Origin: Desulfobacterales bacterium
GTDB taxonomy: Bacteria > Desulfobacterota > Desulfobacteria > Desulfobacterales > Desulfosalsimonadaceae
DNA length: 37,695 bases
Direction: 5' to 3'
Assembly: GCA_018335195.1 (NCBI GenBank)
Contig: JAGXKN010000033.1
Location: 1 to 37,695, forward strand
Positions 6,842-16,000 of this stretch are shown one piece after another. The notes under the pieces are model-generated. The model saw only the letters and a program-made list of their open reading frames with translations. It ran no database searches and was not told where the DNA came from. How positions within the stretch are numbered: position 1 is the first letter of the stretch; every line of letters starts with the position of its first letter. The position numbers and the translations under genes were made by a program.

Positions 6842-8614
6842 TTAATCTGCGAATAAGTCTACAGTGTTGCCGGTCTTGAGATCCACCAGTCCCTGTTCGC
6901 AGATGCGCAGAAACGGAATGGCGGCGCCGGTCAGTGTCATCAGGCTCAACACCGGGTCTGGAAAGCCGATGCCCAGTGTTTGAGCAGCCGCCTTGAGCGC
7001 CCGGTTGGCTTCAATGATCCGGTCCATGGGCAGCTCGGACATCACGCCGAGCACCGGCTGGGGCAGTTCGGCAACCACACGGCCGTCTTTGAACGCCACA
7101 GTGCCGCCCCCGGTCTCGCGGATCCGGTTTACGGCCGCGGCCATGTCCGCCTCATCCGCCCCCACAACGATGAGATCCGAGGTGTCCCAGGCCCCGCTGG
7201 AGGCAAGCGCACCGGCATGAATGCCGAAACCAAAGATAAACCCGGTAAAGCATCTGCCCGGGACCTGCCTGCGGTTGATGGCGGCCGCCTTGCTGATGTC
7301 CTTTTCCGGATCTGCGGCAATTTCTCCGCCTGCGACCGGCATATCCAGGATTTTTTCCCGGGTCACCAGGTCCGTGACCATTTCCATGGCACGGATGCGC
7401 CGGGTCGGTCTTTCATCCGGGGCGCGGACCGCAAAATCATCTGCCGTAAAAGCCCGGGGCAGGCTGACCGTATTTCCGGATGCTTCCGAAAATGTGTGGG
7501 AACGGGGCGAAACCAGCAGTTTTCCTTGCCGGGCGATAATCCGGCCGCAGCTTACCACGCATTCGACCCGGATGGTCTCCAGGTCCGGCACCAGCAGGAA
7601 GTCGGCATCCCGACCCGGGGCCACCGCCCCCATCTGCTGATCGATGCCGAAATGTTCGGCCACGTTCAGAGTGGCCATGCGGATGGCATCCACCGGCGCG
7701 AATCCCAGGTCAATGGCCTTTTGTACAATGGCTTCCATGTATCCGTTTTCCACGAGAGTTTCCGGCGTGATACCGTCGGATACCAGGGCGGCGCGTCGCA
7801 GGTCCGCGCCCTTGTTCCGGATTTCGGAAACCGCTTCCAGGTCCCGCCGCACGCTTCCTTCGCGGATCATGACGCATAAACCCTGGCGGAGCCGGGAAAG
7901 GGCTTCTTCTGCCGTGATGGGCTCATGACAGGAGGAAATGCCCGCGGCCAGGTAGGCGGCCAGCTTTTGTTCACCCGCCCCGGCGGTATGTCCTTCCAGG
8001 GTTTTTCCGGATCTGCGGACCGCTTCAAATGCAGAAATATATTTTTCCGGATGCTGCAGGACCCCCTGCCAGTATGATTCACCCATACCCAGGATTTCGG
8101 GCCGGGCCAGCAGATGCGCCAGGTCTTGCGGATCAATGCCGGCCGACAAGCCGCTGATCGAGACCATGGCCGGGGCCGTGGCAAAAATCTTGATCGGCTG
8201 GTCTGCGCAGGCCGCAAGAAAATCCAGAACGCCTTCCAGACCGGCGAAAAAATAGGACTCAAACACTTCCGTGACCACGGCGGTGGTGCCGCCGCGCATG
8301 GCGTAGTTCAGGAATTCTTCCGGGCAGTAGCCGCCGGCGATATGGGCATGGCCGTCAATAAACCCGGGTATCACAACCATGCCGTCCGCATCGATTACAT
8401 GGGTGTCCGCGCCGGTCATTTCCGGGCGGATCTGTCCCACGTAGGCAATTTTTCCCGCGGTGACGCAGACGCACTGGTTTTCCAGCAATTCGCCGGTAAA
8501 CACGTTTAAGACCCGGGCGTTGATAACCGCCAGATCAGCTGCCTGCCGGCCCAGGGCCGTATCCATGAGGTGCCGTATGTTGTCGGTTTGTTCGGATGCT
8601 GAGTTTGCCGTCAC
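6842..8614 (-). CDS. ade: Adenine deaminase
   Basis: At 590 residues this matches the usual length of the bacterial Ade family of the amidohydrolase superfamily, which converts adenine to hypoxanthine and ammonia for purine salvage. Visible markers in order are VIPGFIDGHAHIAGG (metal-binding HxH near residue 90), GGTTAVVTEVFE, LEGHTAGAGEQKL (metal His), ISSCHEPITAEEAL (metal His), AALVSDGITPETLV (metal Asp) and AVAPGRDADFLLVPDLE, followed by the family-specific C-terminal domain with SGAWDTSDLIVVGADEADM and GIGFPDPVLSLMTLTG. Start is a GTG six bases after the stop of the upstream acidic protein gene, so the two are probably translated from one message. The first in-frame ATG is 16 codons later and also possible. 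Confidence 0.9.
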   Translation of the reverse strand: MTANSASEQTDNIRHLMDTALGRQAADLAVINARVLNVFTGELLENQCVCVTAGKIAYVGQIRPEMTGADTHVIDADGMVVIPGFIDGHAHIAGGYCPEEFLNYAMRGGTTAVVTEVFESYFFAGLEGVLDFLAACADQPIKIFATAPAMVSISGLSAGIDPQDLAHLLARPEILGMGESYWQGVLQHPEKYISAFEAVRRSGKTLEGHTAGAGEQKLAAYLAAGISSCHEPITAEEALSRLRQGLCVMIREGSVRRDLEAVSEIRNKGADLRRAALVSDGITPETLVENGYMEAIVQKAIDLGFAPVDAIRMATLNVAEHFGIDQQMGAVAPGRDADFLLVPDLETIRVECVVSCGRIIARQGKLLVSPRSHTFSEASGNTVSLPRAFTADDFAVRAPDERPTRRIRAMEMVTDLVTREKILDMPVAGGEIAADPEKDISKAAAINRRQVPGRCFTGFIFGFGIHAGALASSGAWDTSDLIVVGADEADMAAAVNRIRETGGGTVAFKDGRVVAELPQPVLGVMSELPMDRIIEANRALKAAAQTLGIGFPDPVLSLMTLTGAAIPFLRICEQGLVDLKTGNTVDLFAD

Positions 8615-8620
8615 GCCACC

Positions 8621-9109
8621 TTATTCTCCTTGATCGGAAATGTCGATATCAGAGGTGTCCGTATTGATCTCGGCCTTGATGTTGTTTAGCCCGTTTTCGT
8701 AGAATTCCTCGGCAAACCGCGCTTCCAGGGCCTTTAACTTGGCCGCGTTGGTCTCGTCGAAAAGCTCGTCATAGGTCTCGATGCCTTCCTCGTCCACCAG
8801 GGTTTTCAGTGCCATGCGCTGGGCCATGCCGAACCAGAACAGGTTGTCCTCGAAGTCCTCGAGCAGATCCATGACCTCGGATTCCTCTTCATAGTCCGGC
8901 GTGGGATAGCAGGCGCCGGTTTCCTCGTCCCTTGTGACCAGCTCTCCCAGGCCCATCTCCTCGGCACCGGCGTAGATTTTGTGGATCACCTGGTCATAAT
9001 CCCGGGTTTCGGGGTTTTCCTCGGTTTCAAACACGTGCAGAACCCAGTTGGCGATCATGGCCAGGTCCATTAAACGGCGATACTCTTCCTTGGTAAATTG
9101 GCTCGACAT
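8621..9109 (-). CDS. Acidic hypothetical protein upstream of ade
   Basis: This 162-residue protein is not assigned to a family. It is predicted soluble and strongly acidic, with DYEEESEVMDLLEDFEDN in the middle and a tail SDIDISDQGE. The N-terminal half (EEYRRLMDLAMIANWVLHVF) looks helical. There are no cysteines beyond one and no obvious catalytic motif. The ATG follows AAAAGGGGAAA at good spacing and the frame has coding-like G+C third positions. It ends six bases before the adenine deaminase start, which makes a shared transcript likely; it might be a partner or regulator of that enzyme, or simply co-transcribed. Confidence 0.75.
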   Translation of the reverse strand: MSSQFTKEEYRRLMDLAMIANWVLHVFETEENPETRDYDQVIHKIYAGAEEMGLGELVTRDEETGACYPTPDYEEESEVMDLLEDFEDNLFWFGMAQRMALKTLVDEEGIETYDELFDETNAAKLKALEARFAEEFYENGLNNIKAEINTDTSDIDISDQGE

Positions 9110-9323
9110 ATTTTCCCCTTTTTGTTTTTTTTGTCGGATTTCAGTGCAATGCAGTGATCAAGGGAGCAGTAACAGAAAGTAGTCGGATTTTCAAGGCAGA
9201 TCCCCGCTCTTGACAAAACATCGGCATTTTGTATTGATAGGCGTGTGTTTCATGGTTTTCATTTATCATCCGTGAGGATCCGTATCTGTGTGAGATCATC
9301 CCGGAAAACCAAAGGAGCGGGCT

Positions 9324-9791
9324 GTGAATATTGAAATCCCCGGGTATGGAACCCTGAGCATAAATCAGGTGGTCATGGATTACAACGGCACGCTGGCAGT
9401 GGACGGCGTGCCGGCCGCGGGCGTGCAGGCGGCCCTGGAAAAACTCGCGGGCAGCCTGGAGCTGCATGTGCTCACGGCAGACACCTTTGGCAAAGCCGCA
9501 GCAGAGATGGAAGATATGCCCTGTCATCTCTCCATCCTGCCCGGGGGGGACCAGACCGTTGCCAAGCGCGATTACGTGAAGCATCTGGGCGCCGAACAAA
9601 CCGCTGCTATCGGCAACGGGAGAAACGACCGGATGATGCTTGAGGCCGCAGCCCTGGGCATCTGCGTGCTGCTCGAAGAGGGCGCTGCCGTGCAAACCCT
9701 GCAAAGTGCCGACGTGGTCTGTCCTTCCATTGTCTCAGCATTGGATCTGCTGGCCAGTCCCCTGCGCCTGACCGCCACCCTGAGAAGCTGA
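9324..9791 (+). CDS. HAD-like hydrolase, stand-alone P-type-ATPase-like phosphatase domain
   Basis: The 155-residue product has HAD motif I as VMDYNGTLAVDG (nucleophile Asp followed by Asn where most HAD phosphatases have a second Asp), motif II as LTADTFG, a Lys in the AKRDYVKHLG segment, and motif III/IV as IGNGRNDRMMLEAA. The layout with no large cap domain is that of the small HAD proteins often annotated as soluble ATPase P; they resemble the phosphorylation domain of P-type ATPases, but no transporter segments exist. Phosphatase activity is plausible, substrate unknown. Start is GTG with AAAGGAG upstream. Its TGA overlaps the ATG of the next gene (TGATG), indicating translational coupling. 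Confidence 0.8.
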   Translation: MNIEIPGYGTLSINQVVMDYNGTLAVDGVPAAGVQAALEKLAGSLELHVLTADTFGKAAAEMEDMPCHLSILPGGDQTVAKRDYVKHLGAEQTAAIGNGRNDRMMLEAAALGICVLLEEGAAVQTLQSADVVCPSIVSALDLLASPLRLTATLRS

Positions 9792-10267
9792 TGAACATGT
9801 TCTGGGTCATACTCATCGTGGTGCTGGGGCTGATCTATATCGTCTGGCCTTATGATCTGCTGCCGGATATCTTCCCGATCACCGGGTGGATTGATGATAT
9901 CGGGATCCTGGCCATGATTTTTTATTACATGAAAACCGGGCGCCTGCCCGGTTTCGTGTCGCAAATCGGCAGATGGCTGTTTGGCGGGAAACCCGGTGAG
10001 CAGGGGAAAACCGGCGGCCGGCAAAGCAGCGGTGCCGGGGGCAGCAAATCCGGGCGGCAGGATACCGGCAGAAAGGACCCGTATACCATTCTCGGTATTG
10101 AGCCGGGCGCATCCAAAGAAGAAATCCACGAAGCCTACCGCCGCCTGGTGCAGCAGTATCATCCGGACAAGGTTTCGCACCTGGGAGATGAATTCCGGGA
10201 ACTGGCCCAGGATAAGTTTGTGGAAATCCAGTGGGCATACGAGGAGTTAACGGGCCGATCCCGTTAA
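9791..10267 (+). CDS. DUF1232 membrane/J-domain protein
   Basis: Residues 1-50 form a hydrophobic hairpin containing YDLLPDIFPITGWIDDIGIL, the DUF1232 signature, so the protein is membrane attached. A Gly/Ser/Lys-rich linker (about 60-95) leads to a J domain (DPYTILGIEPGASKEEIHEAYRRL, then QQYHPDKVSHL with the HPD motif that stimulates DnaK ATPase, and ending in FVEIQWAYEELTG). The J domain would lie in the cytoplasm and recruit DnaK to the membrane. It overlaps the HAD gene by one base and ends before a hairpin repeat. DUF1232-J fusions are known; the client is not. Confidence 0.88.
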   Translation: MNMFWVILIVVLGLIYIVWPYDLLPDIFPITGWIDDIGILAMIFYYMKTGRLPGFVSQIGRWLFGGKPGEQGKTGGRQSSGAGGSKSGRQDTGRKDPYTILGIEPGASKEEIHEAYRRLVQQYHPDKVSHLGDEFRELAQDKFVEIQWAYEELTGRSR

Positions 10268-10324
10268 GCAGAGATACCGCATCCAGGTCGGGTTTCCCGT
10301 GGTATTGTCCGGGAACACGGCATC

Positions 10325-10384
10325 TTAGGGGAGGACTTGTGTGTCCGCCCTTTGCCCGGGAGCACACGCAAGTTCGCCCCTATG
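10325..10384. repeat. GGGGCGAACCTGTG palindromic element, diverged hairpin copy
   Basis: TAGGGGAGGACTTGTGTGTCC is followed by GCACACGCAAGTTCGCCCCTA, arms of an imperfect stem related to the perfect copy at 6.77 kb. It lies between the convergent J-domain gene and nth, and its end supplies the TAG stop of nth (ATAGGGGCGAAC on the reverse strand). Confidence 0.7.
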
Positions 10385-11033
10385 GACTGTTTCCGGTCGT
10401 GCGTTTGTCTTCCGAGTAACAAAGGTGGGCGATAAAGCAGTTTCCGCAGTTCGGCTTCCGGGCCTTGCAGACCTGCCGGCCGAAGAAAACCAGATGCAGG
10501 GAAAAATCGTTCCACTCGGCCTCGGGGATGATCTGCATGAGATCGGTTTCGATTTTTTCCGGGTCCTCGCTGGTGGTTAAATCGAGCCGCCGGGAAATGC
10601 GCGCCACGTGGGTGTCCACCACTATGCCCGGAATCCCGAAAGCCGCGCCGAGCACCACGTTGGCGGTTTTGCGGCCCACGCCGGGAAGCGACACCAGGTC
10701 CTCGATGGTCTCCGGCACATTGCCGCCGAAGCGTTCCTGTATCGCCCTGGCGCAGTTTTGGAGGTGCCGGGCCTTGTTCCTGTAAAAACCGGTCGGCCGG
10801 ATCAGGGCCTCCAGGGTCTGCAGGTCGACTGCGGCAAAATCGGCCGGGGTTTTCAGTTTTTGAAACAACGGCCCTGTCACCGCGTTGACCTGCCGATCCG
10901 TGCACTGGGCGGATAAAATTGTGGCCACCAGAAGCTGAAATGGGTTGTCATGTCTGAGCTGTGTCTTGACATCCGGGTAACGGGCCTTTAGTATTCTGCG
11001 GATTTCCCGGATGCGGTCTTTTGGTTTTGTCAT
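10380..11033 (-). CDS. nth: Endonuclease III
   Basis: The 217-residue protein is a DNA glycosylase/AP lyase of base excision repair that removes oxidised pyrimidines. It shows PFQLLVATILSAQCTDRQVN, the helix-hairpin-helix LVSLPGVGRKTANVVLGAAF with the catalytic Lys, IVVDTHVARISRRLDL with the catalytic Asp, and a C-terminal CKARKPNCGNCFIAHLC cluster loop (C-x6-C-x2-C-x5-C) for the 4Fe-4S cluster. The start at MTKPKDRI is preferred over a 131-codon upstream extension, which runs through the divergent thiolase gene and has no family similarity; length then matches Escherichia coli Nth. No strong ribosome binding site is seen. The stop codon falls inside a repeat element, so the last residues may have been altered by its insertion. 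Confidence 0.93.
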   Translation of the reverse strand: MTKPKDRIREIRRILKARYPDVKTQLRHDNPFQLLVATILSAQCTDRQVNAVTGPLFQKLKTPADFAAVDLQTLEALIRPTGFYRNKARHLQNCARAIQERFGGNVPETIEDLVSLPGVGRKTANVVLGAAFGIPGIVVDTHVARISRRLDLTTSEDPEKIETDLMQIIPEAEWNDFSLHLVFFGRQVCKARKPNCGNCFIAHLCYSEDKRTTGNSP

Positions 11034-11121
11034 TGAAAAAATTACTGTTTTGTTGTTGTCTCGGGTTTCGACATTTGGATCTTGATATAATGTTAACAAA
11101 AATACAGGCATTATAATACCA

Positions 11122-12174
11122 ATGAATGAATACGCCAATACGGAAAACCATATATGGGATACCACGAATCCGGGCAAAAGCAAACCCAAAGCCCTGGGCC
11201 TCTGTTCGGGCGGGCTCGACAGCATCCTGGCCGGCATGGTGCTTGCGCGACAGGGGGTTGAAGTGGTATGGGTCGGTTTTGAAACTCCGTTTTTCTCGGC
11301 AAGCAAGGCCCGGGCGGCTTCAAAAATGACCGGTATCCCGTTGATCGTCCGGGACATCACCGAGCGGTACCTGCCCGTGCTCACCGATCCGCCGGCAGGA
11401 TACGGGCAGTATATGAACCCCTGCATGGACTGTCATGCCCTGATGTTTCGCATTGCCGGGGAGATGATGGGGCAAACCGGGGCGGATTTTCTGTTTTCCG
11501 GCGAGGTCCTGGGCCAGCGGCCCAAATCCCAGGCCAAAACCTCCCTGCGCTATGTGGAAAAGCGTTCCGGATTTGACGGATATATTCTGCGGCCGCTTTC
11601 TGCAAAGAAGCTGCCGGTTACCGCCATGGAGCAGCAGGGCTTGGTAGATCGCGAGGCATTGCTCGATTTTTCCGGGCGCAGCCGAAAACCGCAAATGGCT
11701 CTGGCCGAATCCTTCGGGGTTACAGAGTACCCGGCCCCTGCCGGCGGATGCCTGCTTACGGACCCGGGTTTTTCAAAGCGCCTGGAAGACCTGATGGCTC
11801 ATTGCGCGGCGTTGACCCGGCGAGAGCTGGAATTGCTGAAGTACGGCCGGCATATGCGCCTGGCCCCTGAAGCCAAGCTTATCGTGGGCAGAAACAAGTC
11901 GGAAAATGAACGGATTCTGTCGTTTTTTGATCCCGGGGAAGATACCCGGATCCGCCTGCGGTCCACTGCCGGGCCGGTGGGCGTGATGCCGAAAAGCGGT
12001 CATTGCGAAGTAATCGAGCAGGCTGCAGGGATTTGCGCGGGATACAGCAAGGCCCCCGGGCGCCATTTGGTGGAAGTCGAAGTCAAGAAACCCGGCAGAC
12101 AGCCCGGGGTTATCCCGGTGATGCCGATTAATCCGGAAAATGCAAGCGAGTTGATGATTCTACCATGCAAATAG
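11122..12174 (+). CDS. PP-loop tRNA-thiolase-like protein (ThiI/MnmA-like)
   Basis: Residues about 22-45 (KALGLCSGGLDSILAGMVLA) contain the SGGxDS PP-loop that binds ATP in adenylating enzymes; PCMDCHALMFRIAGEM carries the CxxC-type cysteines and FLFSGEVLGQRPKSQ follows, as in the bacterial group annotated as tRNA 4-thiouridine or 2-thiouridine synthases. A later GGCLLTDPGFSKRLEDL and a C-terminal domain (about 230-350) with small beta features are shared by this group, which is distinct from true MnmA and from ThiI because no THUMP domain precedes the PP-loop. It probably activates a tRNA uridine for sulphur insertion, but the target base is not established. It is divergent from nth and overlaps the next gene by ten bases. 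Confidence 0.75.
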   Translation: MNEYANTENHIWDTTNPGKSKPKALGLCSGGLDSILAGMVLARQGVEVVWVGFETPFFSASKARAASKMTGIPLIVRDITERYLPVLTDPPAGYGQYMNPCMDCHALMFRIAGEMMGQTGADFLFSGEVLGQRPKSQAKTSLRYVEKRSGFDGYILRPLSAKKLPVTAMEQQGLVDREALLDFSGRSRKPQMALAESFGVTEYPAPAGGCLLTDPGFSKRLEDLMAHCAALTRRELELLKYGRHMRLAPEAKLIVGRNKSENERILSFFDPGEDTRIRLRSTAGPVGVMPKSGHCEVIEQAAGICAGYSKAPGRHLVEVEVKKPGRQPGVIPVMPINPENASELMILPCK

Positions 12175-12995
12175 AAAAAATTATATCCGGTGCGCAGACC
12201 GGAGCGGACCGGGCGGCCCTGGACTTTGCCATCGAGTACGACATTGAGCACGGCGGCTGGGTGCCTGAAGGGCGCCGGGCAGAAGACGGCATCATTGACG
12301 GGTCGTATCGCGTCGAGGAGCTTGCCGGCGGCGGTTATGTGGAGCGCACGGAACAAAACGTGATTGATTCAGACGGCACCCTGATTGTCAGCCGGGGGGA
12401 TCTCGTGGGCGGCTCCCTGTTGACCCGGGAGATGGCGGAAAAGCATGCCAAACCCTGTCTTCATGTGAATATCGGCGAGGTCATCGTGTTTGATGCCTCC
12501 ATTGACGTGTATGAGTGGTTAAGAGCGCATGACATTCGGGTTTTAAACGTGGCCGGCCCGCGCGCCAGCAAGGATGACCGGATTTACGAGATCGTCTGGA
12601 ATCTCCTGGAAATGGTGCTGCATATTGATGCGATTTCCGGGGCCATGCCGAATTTGTCCGCGGCGGATGCGGGCGCTGTCCATGGAGCGGACAGGGAACC
12701 GGCTTTGCCCCAAACCGTGGACGAGGCCGTGGAGATGCTGCTGGAGCAGTTGACGAAAAAGACCAAGTCCCGGATTGCGGGCCGGGAGGGCAAAGCGCTG
12801 GATGATTTTGAAAATGATCTGCGCCGCTACATTGTCGAGCAGTCCGGGCTTGCCTCCGGCAACCCGGCGCTGCTGGAGGACTGCTGCCAAGCGGTCGGCA
12901 AAAGCGACATGGACATTTCCGATGCGGCATTTATCATCATGCAGAAACTGGGGCAGCGCCTGCGGGAAATGGGCCATCTGCGGGTGGTAAAGTAG
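12165..12995 (+). CDS. Molybdenum-carrier-like Rossmann protein with C-terminal DUF6794-like domain
   Basis: Residues 1-155 resemble the putative molybdenum carrier family of Rossmann proteins: IEKIISGAQTGADRAALDFA at the start, GGWVPEGRRAEDG, DGTLIVSRGDLVGGS and VLNVAGPRASKDDRIY. The molybdenum role comes from homologues of Moco carrier proteins and is not proved. A second domain (about 185-276) reads TVDEAVEMLLEQLTKKTK, then LRRYIVEQSGLASGNPALLEDC and ends with ALREMGHL-like helix, resembling DUF6794, a small helical domain of unknown function. The fused arrangement is unusual to me. Its ATG lies within the last codons of the PP-loop gene, so the two are translated together. Confidence 0.75.
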   Translation: MQIEKIISGAQTGADRAALDFAIEYDIEHGGWVPEGRRAEDGIIDGSYRVEELAGGGYVERTEQNVIDSDGTLIVSRGDLVGGSLLTREMAEKHAKPCLHVNIGEVIVFDASIDVYEWLRAHDIRVLNVAGPRASKDDRIYEIVWNLLEMVLHIDAISGAMPNLSAADAGAVHGADREPALPQTVDEAVEMLLEQLTKKTKSRIAGREGKALDDFENDLRRYIVEQSGLASGNPALLEDCCQAVGKSDMDISDAAFIIMQKLGQRLREMGHLRVVK

Positions 12996-13037
12996 AACGG
13001 GGCGCGACTGCTGCAATCTTTCGAGGCCCGCAGACGA

Positions 13038-16000
13038 TCACGAATGAAAAAACAAGACTGCTTCCCGGACCCGATCATCCGGGTCCTGCTTGAGCTCCCG
13101 TATCATGACTTCCGTGTGCTCCCCGGGGATTTGGAACACGGTGTAGGCCGCGACAATGCGCACCCGGCTCGGATACCTGCGGCGCCTGAAAAGCCTGCGC
13201 CTGGGCAGCAGGATTTTTGCCAGCGGCTGGACGAAGTCCGGACTGCCGATTTGGCCCATGGCGCGGCAGGCCGCGATCAGCACGTCCGGGTCCGAGGATG
13301 TGGTGAGGATCTCGCTCAAGGTGCGCGAGACGCTTTCCGCTTTCCGCCGGCCCAGGGTTTGGATGGCTAATACCGCCAGCTCGGTGTCCCGGCTGTAAGC
13401 CAGTTCGGCCACCAGGCGGTTTACCTCGGCCCGGTTCAATCGCCGGGCCAGCCGGAAGGCGGCATGCCGCACCGGATCCTCGGGGTCCATCAGGGTGTAT
13501 TTGAGCTCCGTGACCAGGTCCGTGGTCACGGAATCGATGACTTCCAGGATGCGCGATTTTTCCTCTGCGTGGCTTTCGTTGATCAACGACTGCTTGAGCT
13601 GTTCAATGCCCGGGCGGCCCAGGCGGCCCAATAGTTCCGCGGCCAGCCGCCGCGGGTGAATTTCCTTTTCCTGCCGGATGAAGTCCACCAGCATCGGTGC
13701 CACGCCCTGGCCCATGGTGCTGATGAGCTGGCCGGCCTCCTGGCGGCGCTGCTTGTCCGAAGACTTCAGATCCGAGCAGAGCGCGTCCACGATCCGGGGA
13801 TCCAGGTATTTTCCAAAGGCGTGGGACTGGTTTCGGACTTCTGCGGGGGCGGCTTCGTCGAATCCGGAATGTTCCTGCAGCCGGGTGAAAATCCGGGTCG
13901 CGGAAGGATACTCACTGAACAGGATCAATTCCGCCGCGGCCTCGTGCAGTATTTCCGCGCCCTGGTCCAGGTGATCGCCGTATTCGGCCGCTTCAAAAAC
14001 CGGAATCAGGTGTCTGACAAACAGGTTAATATACGCCGGGCTCGGCTGCCAATCGGGCGGACTTAAAACCGCGCCGAAAGTATCGAGAATGGCCTTTTTC
14101 CCCGAATCTCCGGATTCCGGGAATTTCTGCGCAATCTGTTCCAGTATGGCGGATATGCGATCGGTTTCGTCGTTTAGGAACAGATCCCGAAGCTGTCTGG
14201 CCAGGGTTTCATCATCGCTCCGGTCAACCGGCACAGACTCTGATGCTTCGGGCTCCCGGGCCGGATCGGGACTGTCGGCCCAGGTTTCCTGGTCAGTGCT
14301 TTGCTGCGGGTTCGGGGAGATGTCTTGCGCTTCGGTTTCGAGGGCTGCCTGCGGGCGGATTTGACGGACCCTGTAAATCCGCTGATCGAAAAAAAGGCCC
14401 GACATGTCCCGGGTGCTGGAAAACTCCTGCCAGAATGCGCTGTTGAGCTTTTGCTCCGGAGTCTGAAACAGGATGTTAAAAAAAGCGAGGAGATCGTCTT
14501 CGGAAATTTCCTTTGAAAATGTCAGGCTGCTCAAGCCCGCATTTGTAAGCATTTTCACCATGGCATCGGAAAGGGCCTCAAATCCCGTGGGATCTACTTT
14601 TATATCGTTGACCAGCAGCGCGTGGTCGATCCGTGCAATGGTAAGCTGCGGATTTTCTGACAGATACGTATGGAGCTCTTTGGCCAGCCGCGACACCGCC
14701 CTTCTTGCCACAGGCCCGCCGGCGGGATAGAGTTTGAGCTGGCTGTAGGTGCCCAGCAGGTGGCTGATTACCCTGCGGATTTTTCTTAAATGCGGTTCCG
14801 GGTGCGGGGTGTCCGCGTCCGGGCGCAGTCCCATGATTTCCGGGGGTATTTCGGTTTCCGTTCCGGGATCGGTTTCTTTTCCCGCCGCCGTGCCGGAGGG
14901 CATTTTCGTATAAGTCACCTGGCGAATATCAATATGGGGCAGTTCCCGGTTTTGCAGAAAGGATTGCCAGAATCCGGGCGGGATGGTTTTGCGGTCTGTC
15001 CGGCTGATTTCATCGAGCAGGGTCTGCAGCTCGGTCTCGGTGAGGCCCTGCTTGAAGACCAGGGACTTGATTTCCAGCCGGTCGAGAAGCTCCAGGATTT
15101 TTTCGGCCAGCGCGGGCCAGCTGCCGGACTCGATTTCTTCCCCGTTGATCCAGATTTTCTGTTGCTGGCTGGTCACGGAAACACTGGCATTGAGTTGAAA
15201 AATCCGTTCCAGCAGTTTGAGCAGGTCCCTTGCCGCACTGGTCACGGATTTGCTTCCGGCCGGATACAGCCGGGTATTGCGCACGGCTACCAGCAAGGCC
15301 CGCAGCAGAAACGGTATCAGTTCAAGGCTCCGGCGGCTCAATGCAACCTCGCCCAGCCCCTCCGCGGTCCCGGGGGTTGGGGGGGATTCTTCAACCTCGG
15401 GTTCGGTCGTATCGGGGCCTTTTCCGATTTCCCGCTCGTCAAATACCAGTTGGTTGCGGGTTTTCTGGAACTCTTCCCAGGCCCCGGCCTTTTCCGGGTC
15501 ATCTGCGCGGCTGAAATGATGGGCCAGAAATGAAGCCGAGGGCAGCAGGTTTTGTTCAAAGAGCTTTTCCTGGTACGCGCCGATTTCCCTGTGAAGCACC
15601 CGTTTTTCTTCCGGGGAAATGCCGTCGTATATGATATTCCTGACCTGTTTGCTGGAAAACCGGATGTTCTCATCGTTTTCGGCAAATTCGGTGTGCACGA
15701 TTCCCTGTTCCTCAGCCGTTTTGACGATGTCATAGAGCCGGGCTGAATGATCCCGGGTAATGCCGGCCAGCATGCTCAGGAAACTCGTCTCCCCGAACGC
15801 CGAGGCCCGGTCCAGGAATTTTCGGCTTTGTTCATCCAGGATTTCCATTTTGTCATGTACGATTTCCTCCAGGGAGCGGGGGAAGTAGTCCTTCTCCGGA
15901 GAGGAGATGCACCATTTTTCTTCCTGCATGAAAATATGGCCGTCCCGGATCATTTTCCGGATCAGTTCCACCAGAAACAGCGGATTGCCCTGGGTGACCC

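Noticed and set aside
11034-11426. 131-codon N-terminal extension of endonuclease III
   Set aside because: Overlaps the divergent PP-loop gene, lacks similarity to the family, and the shorter start gives the normal length.
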